Of a stretch of 64,000 nucleotides of DNA, positions 41,161 to 50,192 are shown in pieces; the first letter of the stretch is position 1; each line of letters opens with the position of its first letter. A program made the position numbers and the translations under genes. The notes under the pieces were generated by a model. It did not search any database. It saw only the letters and a program-made list of their open reading frames with translations, and had not been told where the DNA came from. The DNA comes from SZUA-584 sp041656035. Its GTDB lineage: Bacteria; Bacillota; Clostridia; Christensenellales; SZUA-584. The stretch lies in NCBI GenBank assembly GCA_964586785.1, contig CAZPHS010000005.1, positions 1 through 64,000 on the forward strand, in the 5' to 3' direction.

Positions 41161-42690
41161 ATGAAACAACAAATTAAAAAACTTTTTTATCTGCTGCTTC
41201 TTACAGTATTTATACTGTGGATAATGCCGCAGGCGGTTTATGCGCTGCCCGAGTTTAAAATTAATATAACAAGCAAGTTTGATGACGCAAAATTTTTGGC
41301 CGAAATACGTAAAACTTTGGGGATAGGTCCGTCCGACGCGGTGTATTCGAATGAGGTATCAAAAATAATAAGTCTGGATGTGGCCGGTAAGGGCATATTA
41401 AGCCTTGCCGGAATAGAGTATGCCACCGGTTTGGAAAGTCTTCATTGTGAAAACAACAACCTGACCGCGCTTGATATGAGCAGCTGTCCAAAGCTGAAAA
41501 TATTGCATTGTTGGAAGAATAAGCTTACCGTGCTTAATGTGAGCGAAAATCCGGCGCTTAAAGAGCTTTATTGCGATCAGAACAAACTTGCTAAGATAGA
41601 TGTGAGCAAAAATGCGGACTTGCAGATTCTTAATTGTTTCACTAACAAGCTTACCAAGCTGGACGTGCGCAAAAACCCCAAGTTAGAGGTGCTGCGCTTG
41701 TATGATAACAAGATTTCCGCGCTGGACTTAAGTAAAAATACCGCATTGGACAGACTGAATTGCGGAGTGAACCTGCTTACGGTGCTGGATGTGCGCAAAA
41801 ACATTAATCTGAGCGCACTGTCCTGTTACGAAAACCAGCTTACCGTTTTAGACCTGCGCAAAAACCCGAAACTTAAGGAACTGTACTGCCAAGCGAACTA
41901 CCTGCCGTCGAAAGGCGCCATCATGGGACTGAACGAATCCCAACTTATAAATTTTGATTATGATCCGCAAGCGCCCGTTCCCTCGGAGCCAAAAAATCTA
42001 AAAGCCTTTACCGGTAACGGAGAAGTAACCCTTAGTTGGGAGATGCCCGTTTATGGGGGCTCAAGCACTATTACGGGATTTGAGGTTTCAAGCAACGACG
42101 GCGGCGCGTGGATAACAGCCGGAACCGAAACCGGCTATACCTTTACCGGATTAACTAACGGGCAAAGCTATACTTTCAGAGTACGTGCCGTAAACAGCGC
42201 GGGAACGGGACTGAATTCCGCGATTAAATCTGCGCCCGAGGAAAAGCGTGAAACGATAGATTTCACACTCTCTTTTGACACCGGAGGGGGCAGCATAATA
42301 AACAGCATATCCAAGCCCGAGGGGACAACGGTCGATCTTTTAGAGTTCAGGCCAACCCGCGATGGGTTTGATTTTGACGGATGGTACGAAGACGCGCTGC
42401 TTAAGAATGGTATTTCAAGTGTAAGGCTTGGCGAGGATACAACCGTTTATGCAAAATGGCTGGAGATTTCGGACATCGGCGGGCAACAGTACACGGAATC
42501 AGATGTTGAAATTCAAACCGTTCTTGATGCGGCGGAACAGTATACGAATGACAGGCAGGGCGCCGGCGATTTAAACGTTTGGCTGATTGCGGGTATAGCG
42601 CTGGCGGTTCTTTTATGCGGCGGCGCCGCCTTGGTTTTGGTGCGCGGCCGGAAACGATCAAGCCGTCCTCAAAAATCAGATAGTGAATAG
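41161..42690 (+). CDS. Secreted LRR / FN3 / InlB-repeat surface protein
   Basis: A 509-aa protein with a signal peptide (ends near YALP). About eight 21-residue leucine-rich repeats (residues 85-265) follow the pattern LxxLxCxxNxLTxLDVxKNP. They are followed by a fibronectin type III domain (about 275-360) and a Listeria-Bacteroides (InlB-type) repeat (about 372-438, ending DTTVYAKW). A C-terminal membrane helix (about 475-495) has a basic tail, so the protein is membrane-anchored rather than sortase-attached. AAGGAGG precedes the ATG. A binding or adhesion role is likely; the partner is unknown. Confidence 0.82.
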   Translation: MKQQIKKLFYLLLLTVFILWIMPQAVYALPEFKINITSKFDDAKFLAEIRKTLGIGPSDAVYSNEVSKIISLDVAGKGILSLAGIEYATGLESLHCENNNLTALDMSSCPKLKILHCWKNKLTVLNVSENPALKELYCDQNKLAKIDVSKNADLQILNCFTNKLTKLDVRKNPKLEVLRLYDNKISALDLSKNTALDRLNCGVNLLTVLDVRKNINLSALSCYENQLTVLDLRKNPKLKELYCQANYLPSKGAIMGLNESQLINFDYDPQAPVPSEPKNLKAFTGNGEVTLSWEMPVYGGSSTITGFEVSSNDGGAWITAGTETGYTFTGLTNGQSYTFRVRAVNSAGTGLNSAIKSAPEEKRETIDFTLSFDTGGGSIINSISKPEGTTVDLLEFRPTRDGFDFDGWYEDALLKNGISSVRLGEDTTVYAKWLEISDIGGQQYTESDVEIQTVLDAAEQYTNDRQGAGDLNVWLIAGIALAVLLCGGAALVLVRGRKRSSRPQKSDSE

Positions 42691-42762
42691 ACGGGGACTT
42701 TATTAAATGAGTAAGACCGTGCCATTGCGCAAAATATTAAGTGATTATAGGGAGAAACAGAT

Positions 42763-43395
42763 ATGAAAAAGATTTTTTGTTTGGGTGTAGTTTTATTAAC
42801 TGCGATTCTATGCGCTTGCGGGACCCAGTTTGAGGTAAGCACAACTTTGCCCGCTTACCCCGCGCCGGAAGCAACCTTGGAAACCGCTGTTCCGTTCGCA
42901 TCGTCCGAGCCGACAGCGCCGCCGAGCGCCGGTCCCGAAACTGCAGGGCCCGAGGCTTCGCCCGAAGTAACCGGTCCCAAAATGTATTCAAGTTACGCGT
43001 ATCTTGTTTCGTTTGATCCGGATACCGGTTTGGCACAATTTGATTATTTCGGTATGCTCAGGGGCGAAGAGGCGGTAAACTTTCTTGTAGAGCGTAAGGG
43101 ATATTCCGAAGCCGAGGCACGGGCGATTGTGGATGATTTCGGGGATTCAGAGTTCGTGGAAAAAAACTTAAACAAGCAGCTAAGAGCGGTAGACATCAAT
43201 ACTGTTTCCCTAAGCCTGATGTATCAGCCAAGCGGCGCGGTTTCAGAGGATATGATACCTATACCTTCCACCGCGTCAGATTTTATGGCCGTCTACGCGC
43301 ATGATCCTTCTTTGCTTACCTCATCATTTTTCTATTACATACATGTGGCGAATGACGGTCATGTGTTTCATGTCGAACAGGTATATTGGCCATAA
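42763..43395 (+). CDS. Hypothetical lipoprotein
   Basis: I do not recognise this 210-aa protein. The signal peptide ends in LCAC (Cys19). A Pro/Glu/Thr/Ala-rich linker (about 28-68) follows, then a conserved-looking domain (AYLVSFDPDTGLAQFDYFGMLRGEEA ... HVFHVEQVYWP) with a helix ERKGYSEAEARAIVDDFGDSEF. It is 72 bases after the LRR gene and has GGGAG before the ATG, so the two may be cotranscribed. Confidence 0.6.
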   Translation: MKKIFCLGVVLLTAILCACGTQFEVSTTLPAYPAPEATLETAVPFASSEPTAPPSAGPETAGPEASPEVTGPKMYSSYAYLVSFDPDTGLAQFDYFGMLRGEEAVNFLVERKGYSEAEARAIVDDFGDSEFVEKNLNKQLRAVDINTVSLSLMYQPSGAVSEDMIPIPSTASDFMAVYAHDPSLLTSSFFYYIHVANDGHVFHVEQVYWP

Positions 43396-43539
43396 CGGGT
43401 TTTGGGCTGGGCAAGTATACTATTACATTCATGACGCTTTATTCGGATATGAACAAAACGGAATATGCTGAATATAAGGACGGCTTATATTAAGAAAGAC
43501 CTTTATTTATCTTGCAGCTGAAAATGTTATACTGGGGTT

Positions 43540-44535
43540 TCAGTGCGTATGCGCAGTTTCGGAAAAAACGCCGTCCTTCAACCCCCGCATAAATTCGAAA
43601 ATCTTGTCGCCCGACAAACGCAGATCCTCGTGGCCATAGTCCGGATACACAAGCATCTCCTTGGGCGAGCGGATTTTGCCGTAGGTGGCAAACTGCGTGG
43701 ACGGCGGGCAAAGCGTGTCCATAAGACCGGTCATCATCAGTACGCGCGCCTGAATGCGCGGCGCGATATTTTGGACGTCGATATAGCCAAGAGTGCTGAA
43801 GAACTCTTCCTCGTGTTCGTGCAGAGGATCGGTAGTTTTAAACCAATTTTGTATCTCGCTATACGCGCTGGATTCCGCGCCAACCTCCCAGGCGCGCCTA
43901 TAATCGCATAAAAATGGATACAGCGCCGCCGCGCGTTTTATCCGTGGCTCGAGGGCGGCGCACGCGAGCGCCAGCGCGCCGCCCTGGCTTGCGCCGAAAC
44001 AGCCGATTCGGTTAGCGTCTGTGTCGGGCATGGTCGTCAGAATATGTGCTAGCTGCGCGGTATCAAGAAACACGGAGCGAAAATATAAACTTGCAGGACC
44101 GTCCGCCAGTCCGCGTATGATATGCCCGTCAAGCGTGTTGCCGGTGACGGCGGCGTTGTCCGAAGACCGTCCCGCCTGCCCGCGGCAATCCAGCGCGGCG
44201 ATATGAAAGCCCTCGGCCGCGTACGGCAACAGCCCCGTCCAGTCGCAGCTGGATAGGCGGTATCCGTGAAAATTCAGCAGTATGGGCAGCTGGGTATGGC
44301 GTTTTGCGGGTCTTGCGTATTTGGCGTATATCCGCGCGCCGCCCACGCCGTTAAAATACAGATGAAAACATTCCGCGAATCCGGTGGTAAAATTCGCCGG
44401 AATCAGCTCGACGTCTGCGTTCACCGCCTTCATTTCGCTGATCGCTTCGTCCCAAAAGGCGTTGATATCCTTCGGGCATGGGCTAGAGCCCGTATAGCGC
44501 TTCAGTTGCTCCAACGGCATATCGGTAATCGGCAT
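43540..44535 (-). CDS. CE7 family acetyl esterase (acetyl xylan esterase / cephalosporin-C deacetylase)
   Basis: Removes acetyl groups from oligosaccharides; in mannan loci it deacetylates imported manno-oligosaccharides. The 331-aa alpha/beta hydrolase has the CE7 RGQ motif (CRGQAGRSSDN), the nucleophile elbow GASQGG, a C-terminal catalytic Asp region (MTGLMDTLCPPS) and the histidine in YGHEDL. There is no signal peptide, so it acts in the cytosol. AAAGGAGT is placed before the ATG. It lies 23 bases after the GH26 mannanase gene in the same operon. Confidence 0.92.
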   Translation of the reverse strand: MPITDMPLEQLKRYTGSSPCPKDINAFWDEAISEMKAVNADVELIPANFTTGFAECFHLYFNGVGGARIYAKYARPAKRHTQLPILLNFHGYRLSSCDWTGLLPYAAEGFHIAALDCRGQAGRSSDNAAVTGNTLDGHIIRGLADGPASLYFRSVFLDTAQLAHILTTMPDTDANRIGCFGASQGGALALACAALEPRIKRAAALYPFLCDYRRAWEVGAESSAYSEIQNWFKTTDPLHEHEEEFFSTLGYIDVQNIAPRIQARVLMMTGLMDTLCPPSTQFATYGKIRSPKEMLVYPDYGHEDLRLSGDKIFEFMRGLKDGVFSETAHTH

Positions 44536-44558
44536 ATGTGTTACTCCTTTTGTATGGA

Positions 44559-46289
44559 TTATTTCTCTTCTGCCGCCTGCCGCGCTTTTCTTTTGCGCGC
44601 CATGAAAAACACGGTGACTGCGTACATAACGGCCAGCACAGCCGCTGCAATCCAGCCCATCAATCCGCCGGTATTGTCCGCGGGGGCGGGGCGCGCCTGC
44701 ACAGTTTCGGTCTCCGGCGCAAGTTTGGCAGGCAGGCCGGTTTTGTTAGTATTGAGCGTATCCGGCAGTTCATCGAGCGTAATAACCTTTTCGTGCCCAT
44801 AAACCTTGCGCAGCATGTTAAGACCGGTGTATTCATCGCTATAAGGCCGCCCGGGGGCCTGCATGTCTACAGTAAACTCGCGGTACCACGGGGCGAACCA
44901 GAGCCACATCGCGCCTTCTTTAACGAGAAGGTCGGGGTCGGGTATAACGCCTACCTCAGTCAGCGCAATGATCTTTGGTGTCCGGGTATACGTGAGCGCC
45001 TGCTGAAATTGTTCGGTCTGTGGTGAATAGTCATGTTTTTCGGGGTAGATATCAAGCCCTATGATGTCAACGGTATCGTCGCCCGGATACCATGCGTTAA
45101 ATTCGTCCGTGTCGTTGCTCTGGCCGTTCCAGACCCATATCAGGTTACGCAGCCCGTGGTGGTTCACAAGGCGATCGTAGATCAGGTTCCAAAGAGCTAT
45201 GTAGTTCTCACTGCCCTGCGTGCCCCACCAGAACCAGCCTCCCGCCGCCTCGTGCAACGGACGCCAGAGCACGGGCACGTCCGCGTCCTGTAAAAGTTTG
45301 AGTTGCGCGGCTACCATATCGATATCCTTAAGCATCAGATCGTAGCCTTGCGGATCATCGCCGCTGAGCGCTTTGGCGAAATTAAAATTCGTGGCGGATT
45401 TGTAGAAAGATCTATTCCACGGGTTGTCGGCGGTATCCATGATATCCTTGGGCGAATACCAGTGCCAGCAAAAGGTCACGATGCCGCCCGCGTTCCACCA
45501 CTCGATCGCCTTTTCGATGGTGTGCTGCGGCTCCGTAAGTCGCTTTTCGCTCAGCGTTGTGTAATACATCAGATCGAAGCCCATTAAAGCGGGGTATTTG
45601 CCTGTCTGCGCAAAGATAGCCGCGGCTTCGGGCGCGTCATATCCTTCCGAATACTGGCCGGACAGCACATAATCGCCATAGATACCGCAAAGGTATTCCA
45701 TAAGCCGCTGCGCGCTGTCGGCGGCGTCGGGCGTTACCAGCTCCGGTCGCGCGTACAGCGGGCCCACCTTGGGCGTCTGCAATCTGACTATCAGCGCATC
45801 CACGTAAAAATACCCCCAGTTTTCCATAATCTTTACGGTATGCGTGCCGACGGTGAATTCCGCCTCAAGCACCTGCGTGGTGAAGCTGTTGGATTGCGGC
45901 GTGGCCAGCGCTTCGCTTTGGCGCTCGCCATCGTCAATCGCGATGTCGTTCTTCTTATGAGTATACGGGCAACAGGTTTTGAACACAAGGTCGTATTTGC
46001 CCGCTTTGTCGATTTCAATGGTGAAAGTCAGCGTGCTGAAATCCGCGTCGGTGTTGTTGAACTCGCCAACAAACCCTGTTCCGGAGTAGCCTTCCACAGC
46101 GTAGCCCTGACCGACCGCATCGTCGGTAAACTCCGTCAGCACCTCGTTGTTTTCCAAAATCGCGTCCTCGGCCTCGTAAATAACGCCATTTTCGCCCGAG
46201 TAGTCGTTTTGTTGCGCCGCAAACGCCGCGTTCGGCAGACCTGCCGCCAGCATCACGACGGTCAGCGGGAGAATAAGATACTTTTTCAT
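44559..46289 (-). CDS. GH26 endo-beta-1,4-mannanase with N-terminal CBM35-like module, membrane-tethered
   Basis: The extracellular enzyme that cuts beta-mannan into importable oligosaccharides. The 576-aa protein has a signal peptide (ends AFA), a CBM35-type module (about 37-155, beginning YEAEDA and ending YVDALIVRLQ) and a GH26 catalytic domain (about 165-500). Its acid/base Glu lies in WRPLHEAAGGWFWWG and its nucleophile in ALTEVG. A C-terminal helix (near 540-565) with a basic tail should keep it on the cell membrane. I use the ATG at 46289 with AAAGGAAC upstream. It is divergent from the LacI gene. Confidence 0.92.
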   Translation of the reverse strand: MKKYLILPLTVVMLAAGLPNAAFAAQQNDYSGENGVIYEAEDAILENNEVLTEFTDDAVGQGYAVEGYSGTGFVGEFNNTDADFSTLTFTIEIDKAGKYDLVFKTCCPYTHKKNDIAIDDGERQSEALATPQSNSFTTQVLEAEFTVGTHTVKIMENWGYFYVDALIVRLQTPKVGPLYARPELVTPDAADSAQRLMEYLCGIYGDYVLSGQYSEGYDAPEAAAIFAQTGKYPALMGFDLMYYTTLSEKRLTEPQHTIEKAIEWWNAGGIVTFCWHWYSPKDIMDTADNPWNRSFYKSATNFNFAKALSGDDPQGYDLMLKDIDMVAAQLKLLQDADVPVLWRPLHEAAGGWFWWGTQGSENYIALWNLIYDRLVNHHGLRNLIWVWNGQSNDTDEFNAWYPGDDTVDIIGLDIYPEKHDYSPQTEQFQQALTYTRTPKIIALTEVGVIPDPDLLVKEGAMWLWFAPWYREFTVDMQAPGRPYSDEYTGLNMLRKVYGHEKVITLDELPDTLNTNKTGLPAKLAPETETVQARPAPADNTGGLMGWIAAAVLAVMYAVTVFFMARKRKARQAAEEK

Positions 46290-46524
46290 ATACACTGTTC
46301 CTTTCTAAAATACGTTAAGTTAATATTCTAATTGGGTTAGGTAACTGTTATGGTAATATACTTAACATATATACTAGTGTTTGTAAAGCAAAAAGTGCAG
46401 ACAAAACGCGTCCGCCGGTTAACTTAATAAGCTAGTGACAAGATGCGGCAGCGTGTGATATGATTCTGTGTAATGGTTGGGGCGGCTTTATTTTATATGC
46501 AAGATATGAGGAACAAATAGGAAT

Positions 46525-47544
46525 ATGGCAATGAAAAAGAAAGTTACAATGAAGGATATCGCGCGCGAGCTCGGTGTGAGCACGGTAACGGTTTCCAAGG
46601 CTTTAACGGATAAGGAAGGTGTGAGCGAAGAGGTCCGAACGCAGATCAAGTTGCTGTCTAAAAAGATGGGATACCTTTATATCCCCTCGAAGAACGGCGT
46701 GAATTCGCGTGAGACAAACATAGGCATTGTGATGGCGGATCGTTTTTTTTCCAATAACGCTTTTTATTCCAATCTATATAAGACGGTGGTGCTAAAAGCT
46801 GCTGACGCGGGCTTTTCGGGCATACTTGAGATCGTGTCCGAGCAGGCGGAAAGAGAGTTGACGCTGCCGCAGGTCATCGCGCAGAACAAGGCGGACGGTA
46901 TCATATTCCTGGGGCAAATGGATAAGGCCTATATCAATCTGATAGTGGGCGCGGGCTTGCCGTACGTGTTTTTGGACTTTTATGACGAACATGCCGATGT
47001 CAGCGCGGTGGTGAGCGACAGCGTGTACGGCACCTACCAGCTTACGAACTATCTGCTGGAGCAGGGGCATACGCGCGTCGGCTTTATCGGAAACATCACC
47101 TCGACCAGCAGTATACTTGACCGGTATCTGGGGTATTGCCGCTCGTTGCTTGAGCACGGCGTGCCCATGCGTGGCGACTGGCTGATAAGCGATCGCGACG
47201 AGAGGGGTCGTTTCATCGACATTGCGATGCCCGACGATATGCCCAGCGCTTTTGTGTGTAACTGCGACGAGGTGGCGTATCAGCTGATGGAGAAATTAAA
47301 AACGCAGGGCTACAGCCTGCCTGCCGACATCTCGCTAGTGGGCTTTGACGATCACGTATACGCCAAGCTGTGCATACCGCAACTGACCACGTATCGCGTG
47401 GACGTGGAGGCGATGGGCGCGGCCGCGGTTTCAACAATTATACGCAAAATCAACAAAAAGTACTGCATACCCGGGCGGATCGTCGTGGGGGGCGAGTTTG
47501 TCATAAGGGATTCTGTCGCTCGAATCGCGCCGTCCGCCGTTTAA
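46525..47544 (+). CDS. LacI-family transcriptional regulator of the mannan locus
   Basis: A 339-aa regulator with an N-terminal HTH (TMKDIARELGVSTVTVSKALTDKEGVSEEVR) and a type 1 periplasmic-binding-like sugar domain (GIVMADRFFS, NKADGIIFLG, VGFIGNITSTS, VGFDDHVYAKL). It lies between the divergent GH26/CE7 operon and the transporter-phosphorylase operon, so it probably represses both until a manno-oligosaccharide appears. Ile codons here favour ATC over ATA, unlike the his operon. Confidence 0.93.
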   Translation: MAMKKKVTMKDIARELGVSTVTVSKALTDKEGVSEEVRTQIKLLSKKMGYLYIPSKNGVNSRETNIGIVMADRFFSNNAFYSNLYKTVVLKAADAGFSGILEIVSEQAERELTLPQVIAQNKADGIIFLGQMDKAYINLIVGAGLPYVFLDFYDEHADVSAVVSDSVYGTYQLTNYLLEQGHTRVGFIGNITSTSSILDRYLGYCRSLLEHGVPMRGDWLISDRDERGRFIDIAMPDDMPSAFVCNCDEVAYQLMEKLKTQGYSLPADISLVGFDDHVYAKLCIPQLTTYRVDVEAMGAAAVSTIIRKINKKYCIPGRIVVGGEFVIRDSVARIAPSAV

Positions 47545-47623
47545 CCATAGTGCGCCGCTAAAGTCCATAAACCAAGCTTTTCGGGGTCTTCGCTCGAAAG
47601 GCTTTTTTGTTTACGTAAATAAA

Positions 47624-47655
47624 GTAACTTGTTATACATAAATAGAGAAAGTTAC
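47624..47655 (+). promoter_or_regulatory. Inverted repeat upstream of the mannan transporter promoter
   Basis: GTAACTT (47624-47630) and AAGTTAC (47649-47655) form perfect arms just before the -35. A related GTAACTGTTAT occurs in the GH26-lacI spacer at 46341. It is a candidate operator. Confidence 0.4.
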
Positions 47656-47657
47656 CC

Positions 47658-47685
47658 TTGACAATTACTTAACGATGGATATAAT
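47658..47685 (+). promoter_or_regulatory. sigma-A promoter of the mannan transporter operon
   Basis: A perfect TTGACA (47658-47663), 16 bases, a perfect TATAAT (47680-47685). The motif ACTTAAC (47667-47673) lies in the spacer and recurs in the GH26-lacI region. Confidence 0.8.
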
Positions 47686-47745
47686 TAAAGCTATGTTAAC
47701 CTAAAAACAATATTCCACAAACAAATCAAATCAAGGAGGAAAATC

Positions 47746-49095
47746 ATGAAGAAGCAACAAAAAATCGTTCTGGCGGCGCTTTTGTGCCTTGTGATGGTCA
47801 TGACTGTTTTTGCCGGATGCGGGAAAACCGAGGTGCCGGCGGATACCGGCGACCCGGACGCGTCAGCGCCCGTTGTTGTCGAACCGGAGAATATCAGCGG
47901 TACTATCACCATGCTTACGCACAGGACGGATAGACTTGCGGACGGTACGTTTGACGCGCTGCTCGCACAGTTTAAGGAGAAGTACCCCGGCGCGGACGTA
48001 AAGTTCGAGGGTATTACTGACTATGCCGGCGAGCTGGCCACCCGTGTACAGACCAAAGAATACGGCGATGTGCTGATGATACCCGACGCAGTTCCCGCCA
48101 CAGAGTACCCGCGTTATTTTGAGCCGCTGGGCACCGTGGAAGAGCTTTCCGGCAAATATCGTGAAGAGTACCTGTACTCAAAATGGATCGACGGCAAGGT
48201 TTACGGACTCGCTTACATGAGCACGGTACAGGGCATACTTTACAATAAGGCCGTGTTTGCCGAAGCCGGCATTACCACGCTTCCCAAGACGCCTGAAGAA
48301 TTCCTCGATGCGCTAAGGCTCATTAAAGACAACACCGACGCAATTCCCTATTATACCAACGCGAACTCCGGCTGGCCGCTTAACCAGTGGGAAGACCACT
48401 GCGCAGGTTCGGTAACAGGCGATCCGGATTACAAAAATAACAAGCTTGCTCTTGACAAGCAGGCGTGGGCTCCCGGCAGCTCACACTATGTTGTTGCCAA
48501 ACTGCTCTATGACGTAATCGATCAGGGCCTTTGCGAAGCCGACCCCACAACCTGTGACTGGGAGGCGTCCAAGGGTATGCTCAACCGCGGCGAGATAGGC
48601 TGCATGGTTCTCGGAAACTGGGCGATCTCTCAGATGAAGGAAGCAGGCGACACTCCCGAAAACGTCGGATACATGCCTTTCCCCGTTACGGTCGGCGGCA
48701 AGCAGTATGCGACATCCGCGACGGATTATTGCTACGCCATCAACATCCACAGCGAGAACAAAGATCTCGCACGCGCATGGATCGACTTCCTGCTTGACGA
48801 ATCTGGTATTGCTGTGAGAGAGGGCGGTATCTCGCTGCTCAAGGGCGATCCCATGCCGGGCGGACTCGAAGATTTTGAAGGCGTAATATTTGTGGTGGAT
48901 AATCCGGCGACGGATGAAAACGTTGGCAAGCTGACCGAGGTGGAGATAGAATCGGGTCTCGCGCTCTATGACGAGTCCAGAATGGCGCGCATCGTTGACG
49001 CGGCGCGCAATATATCAGGTGAAACATTCGATGCGATCATGGCTGATCTCAACGCGAAATGGGCGGCCGCGATTGATGTCGTATACGGTGGCTAA
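47746..49095 (+). CDS. Manno-oligosaccharide ABC transporter, substrate-binding lipoprotein
   Basis: A 449-aa family 1 extracellular solute-binding protein with lipobox FAGC (Cys25). Landmarks are YKLAYMSTVQGILYNK-type (YGLAYMSTVQGILYNKAVFAEAGI), GEIGCMVLGNW and YCYAINIHSENKDLARAW. AAGGAGG precedes the ATG. Position at the head of the phosphorylase operon points to a manno-oligosaccharide ligand. A strong stem-loop follows before the permease genes. Confidence 0.92.
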   Translation: MKKQQKIVLAALLCLVMVMTVFAGCGKTEVPADTGDPDASAPVVVEPENISGTITMLTHRTDRLADGTFDALLAQFKEKYPGADVKFEGITDYAGELATRVQTKEYGDVLMIPDAVPATEYPRYFEPLGTVEELSGKYREEYLYSKWIDGKVYGLAYMSTVQGILYNKAVFAEAGITTLPKTPEEFLDALRLIKDNTDAIPYYTNANSGWPLNQWEDHCAGSVTGDPDYKNNKLALDKQAWAPGSSHYVVAKLLYDVIDQGLCEADPTTCDWEASKGMLNRGEIGCMVLGNWAISQMKEAGDTPENVGYMPFPVTVGGKQYATSATDYCYAINIHSENKDLARAWIDFLLDESGIAVREGGISLLKGDPMPGGLEDFEGVIFVVDNPATDENVGKLTEVEIESGLALYDESRMARIVDAARNISGETFDAIMADLNAKWAAAIDVVYGG

Positions 49096-49137
49096 ACAAG
49101 AACTGACAACATATCAACTTTAATTCCGGCGTTTGAC

Positions 49138-49171
49138 GCGGGCTGTCCGACATGCCTTTTTGACAGCCCGC
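49138..49171 (+). promoter_or_regulatory. Intercistronic stem-loop after the mannan-binding protein gene
   Basis: GCGGGCTGTC (49138-49147) and GACAGCCCGC (49162-49171) pair perfectly. It probably protects the 3' end of the binding-protein mRNA and lowers permease expression. Confidence 0.65.
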
Positions 49172-49241
49172 TGCTTACCGCCGCCGTGCGATGTCCGTAA
49201 CAGGGCCGGGACGCGAAGCCGGAATGTATAGCGAGGTTCAT

Positions 49242-50192
49242 ATGAAACTTTCAACTTCCGAATCGGGCGTAGCCGGCACAAGCAAAGTGAAGACGATGTT
49301 ATCAAAGCCGCGCGGCATGTCGCAGATCAAGAGCCAGCAGCGGATTACAATCATTTGTTTTCTGGCTATTCCTTTGCTCTTGCTGTTTGTGTTCACATAT
49401 CTGCCTTTGGTAGACATGGTCCGGTACAGCTTTTACAAATGGGACGGCTATTCCCAGATGAAGTTTATCGGTTTTGATAACTATATCACCGCGCTGGTTC
49501 AGTCCGAATACTGGGCGGCGTTTCGCACCAGCCTTTATTATCTGGTCGGTTCGCTTGTGCAGATAGCGATTGCGCTGTTCTTTTCTACGCTCTTTTGCTA
49601 CAAAATGCGCGGGCGCAGTTTTTTCAAGGGCGTACTGTTTTTTCCGTCGCTGATGAACGGCGTCGCAATCGGGTTTGTGTTTTTGTATTTTTTCAAAGGC
49701 GGCGGCACGTTGGATACCATATTAGTGGCATTCGGCGTACCCGCGAAGGACATTCCACTGTGGCTTGGCAATATCAACCTGATCAACATTTCGCTGACAT
49801 TTGTGTCGGTATGGCGCTATATGGGACAGAACATGGTCATGTTCTCAGGCGCTACGGAGTCAATCAGCGGAGATTTTTTTGAGGCCGCCGAGATCGACGG
49901 CGCGAATAAATGGCAGCAGTTCTGGTATATCATACTGCCGAATATCCGCGGCGTAGTGGCGCTAAACCTGATACTGGCCGTCAAGGGCGCAATCAGCGTG
50001 TATGAGATACCGTTCGTAATGACGCGCGGAAGCGGGGGTTCGATGACATACGTTATCAAAACGCTGCACACCGCGTTCACGAGCCGGAAGATAGGGCTGG
50101 CGTGCGCTCTGGGTGTGATACTGCTGATTATGGTTCTAATTATATCCGTAATCCAAAAACGGTTCGTGGAAGGCAAGGAGGAGAAAGCGTGA
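49242..50192 (+). CDS. Oligosaccharide ABC transporter permease 1 (MalF/UgpA type)
   Basis: A 316-aa CUT1 permease with six helices. It has FTYLPLVDMVRYSFYKWDG after the first helix and the EAA loop EAAEIDGANKWQQFWYIILP near residue 215. I place the start at 49242 (MKLS) with GAGG upstream, though the frame is open earlier. It overlaps the next permease by four bases (GTGA). No ATPase is encoded here, so a shared MsmK-type ATPase elsewhere is expected. Confidence 0.92.
   Translation: MKLSTSESGVAGTSKVKTMLSKPRGMSQIKSQQRITIICFLAIPLLLLFVFTYLPLVDMVRYSFYKWDGYSQMKFIGFDNYITALVQSEYWAAFRTSLYYLVGSLVQIAIALFFSTLFCYKMRGRSFFKGVLFFPSLMNGVAIGFVFLYFFKGGGTLDTILVAFGVPAKDIPLWLGNINLINISLTFVSVWRYMGQNMVMFSGATESISGDFFEAAEIDGANKWQQFWYIILPNIRGVVALNLILAVKGAISVYEIPFVMTRGSGGSMTYVIKTLHTAFTSRKIGLACALGVILLIMVLIISVIQKRFVEGKEEKA

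Noticed and set aside
43396..43539. Short protein-like frame after the lipoprotein gene (about 20 codons from an ATG near 43432)
   Set aside because: Too short, no ribosome site, and the lipoprotein frame ends cleanly before it; possibly decayed sequence.
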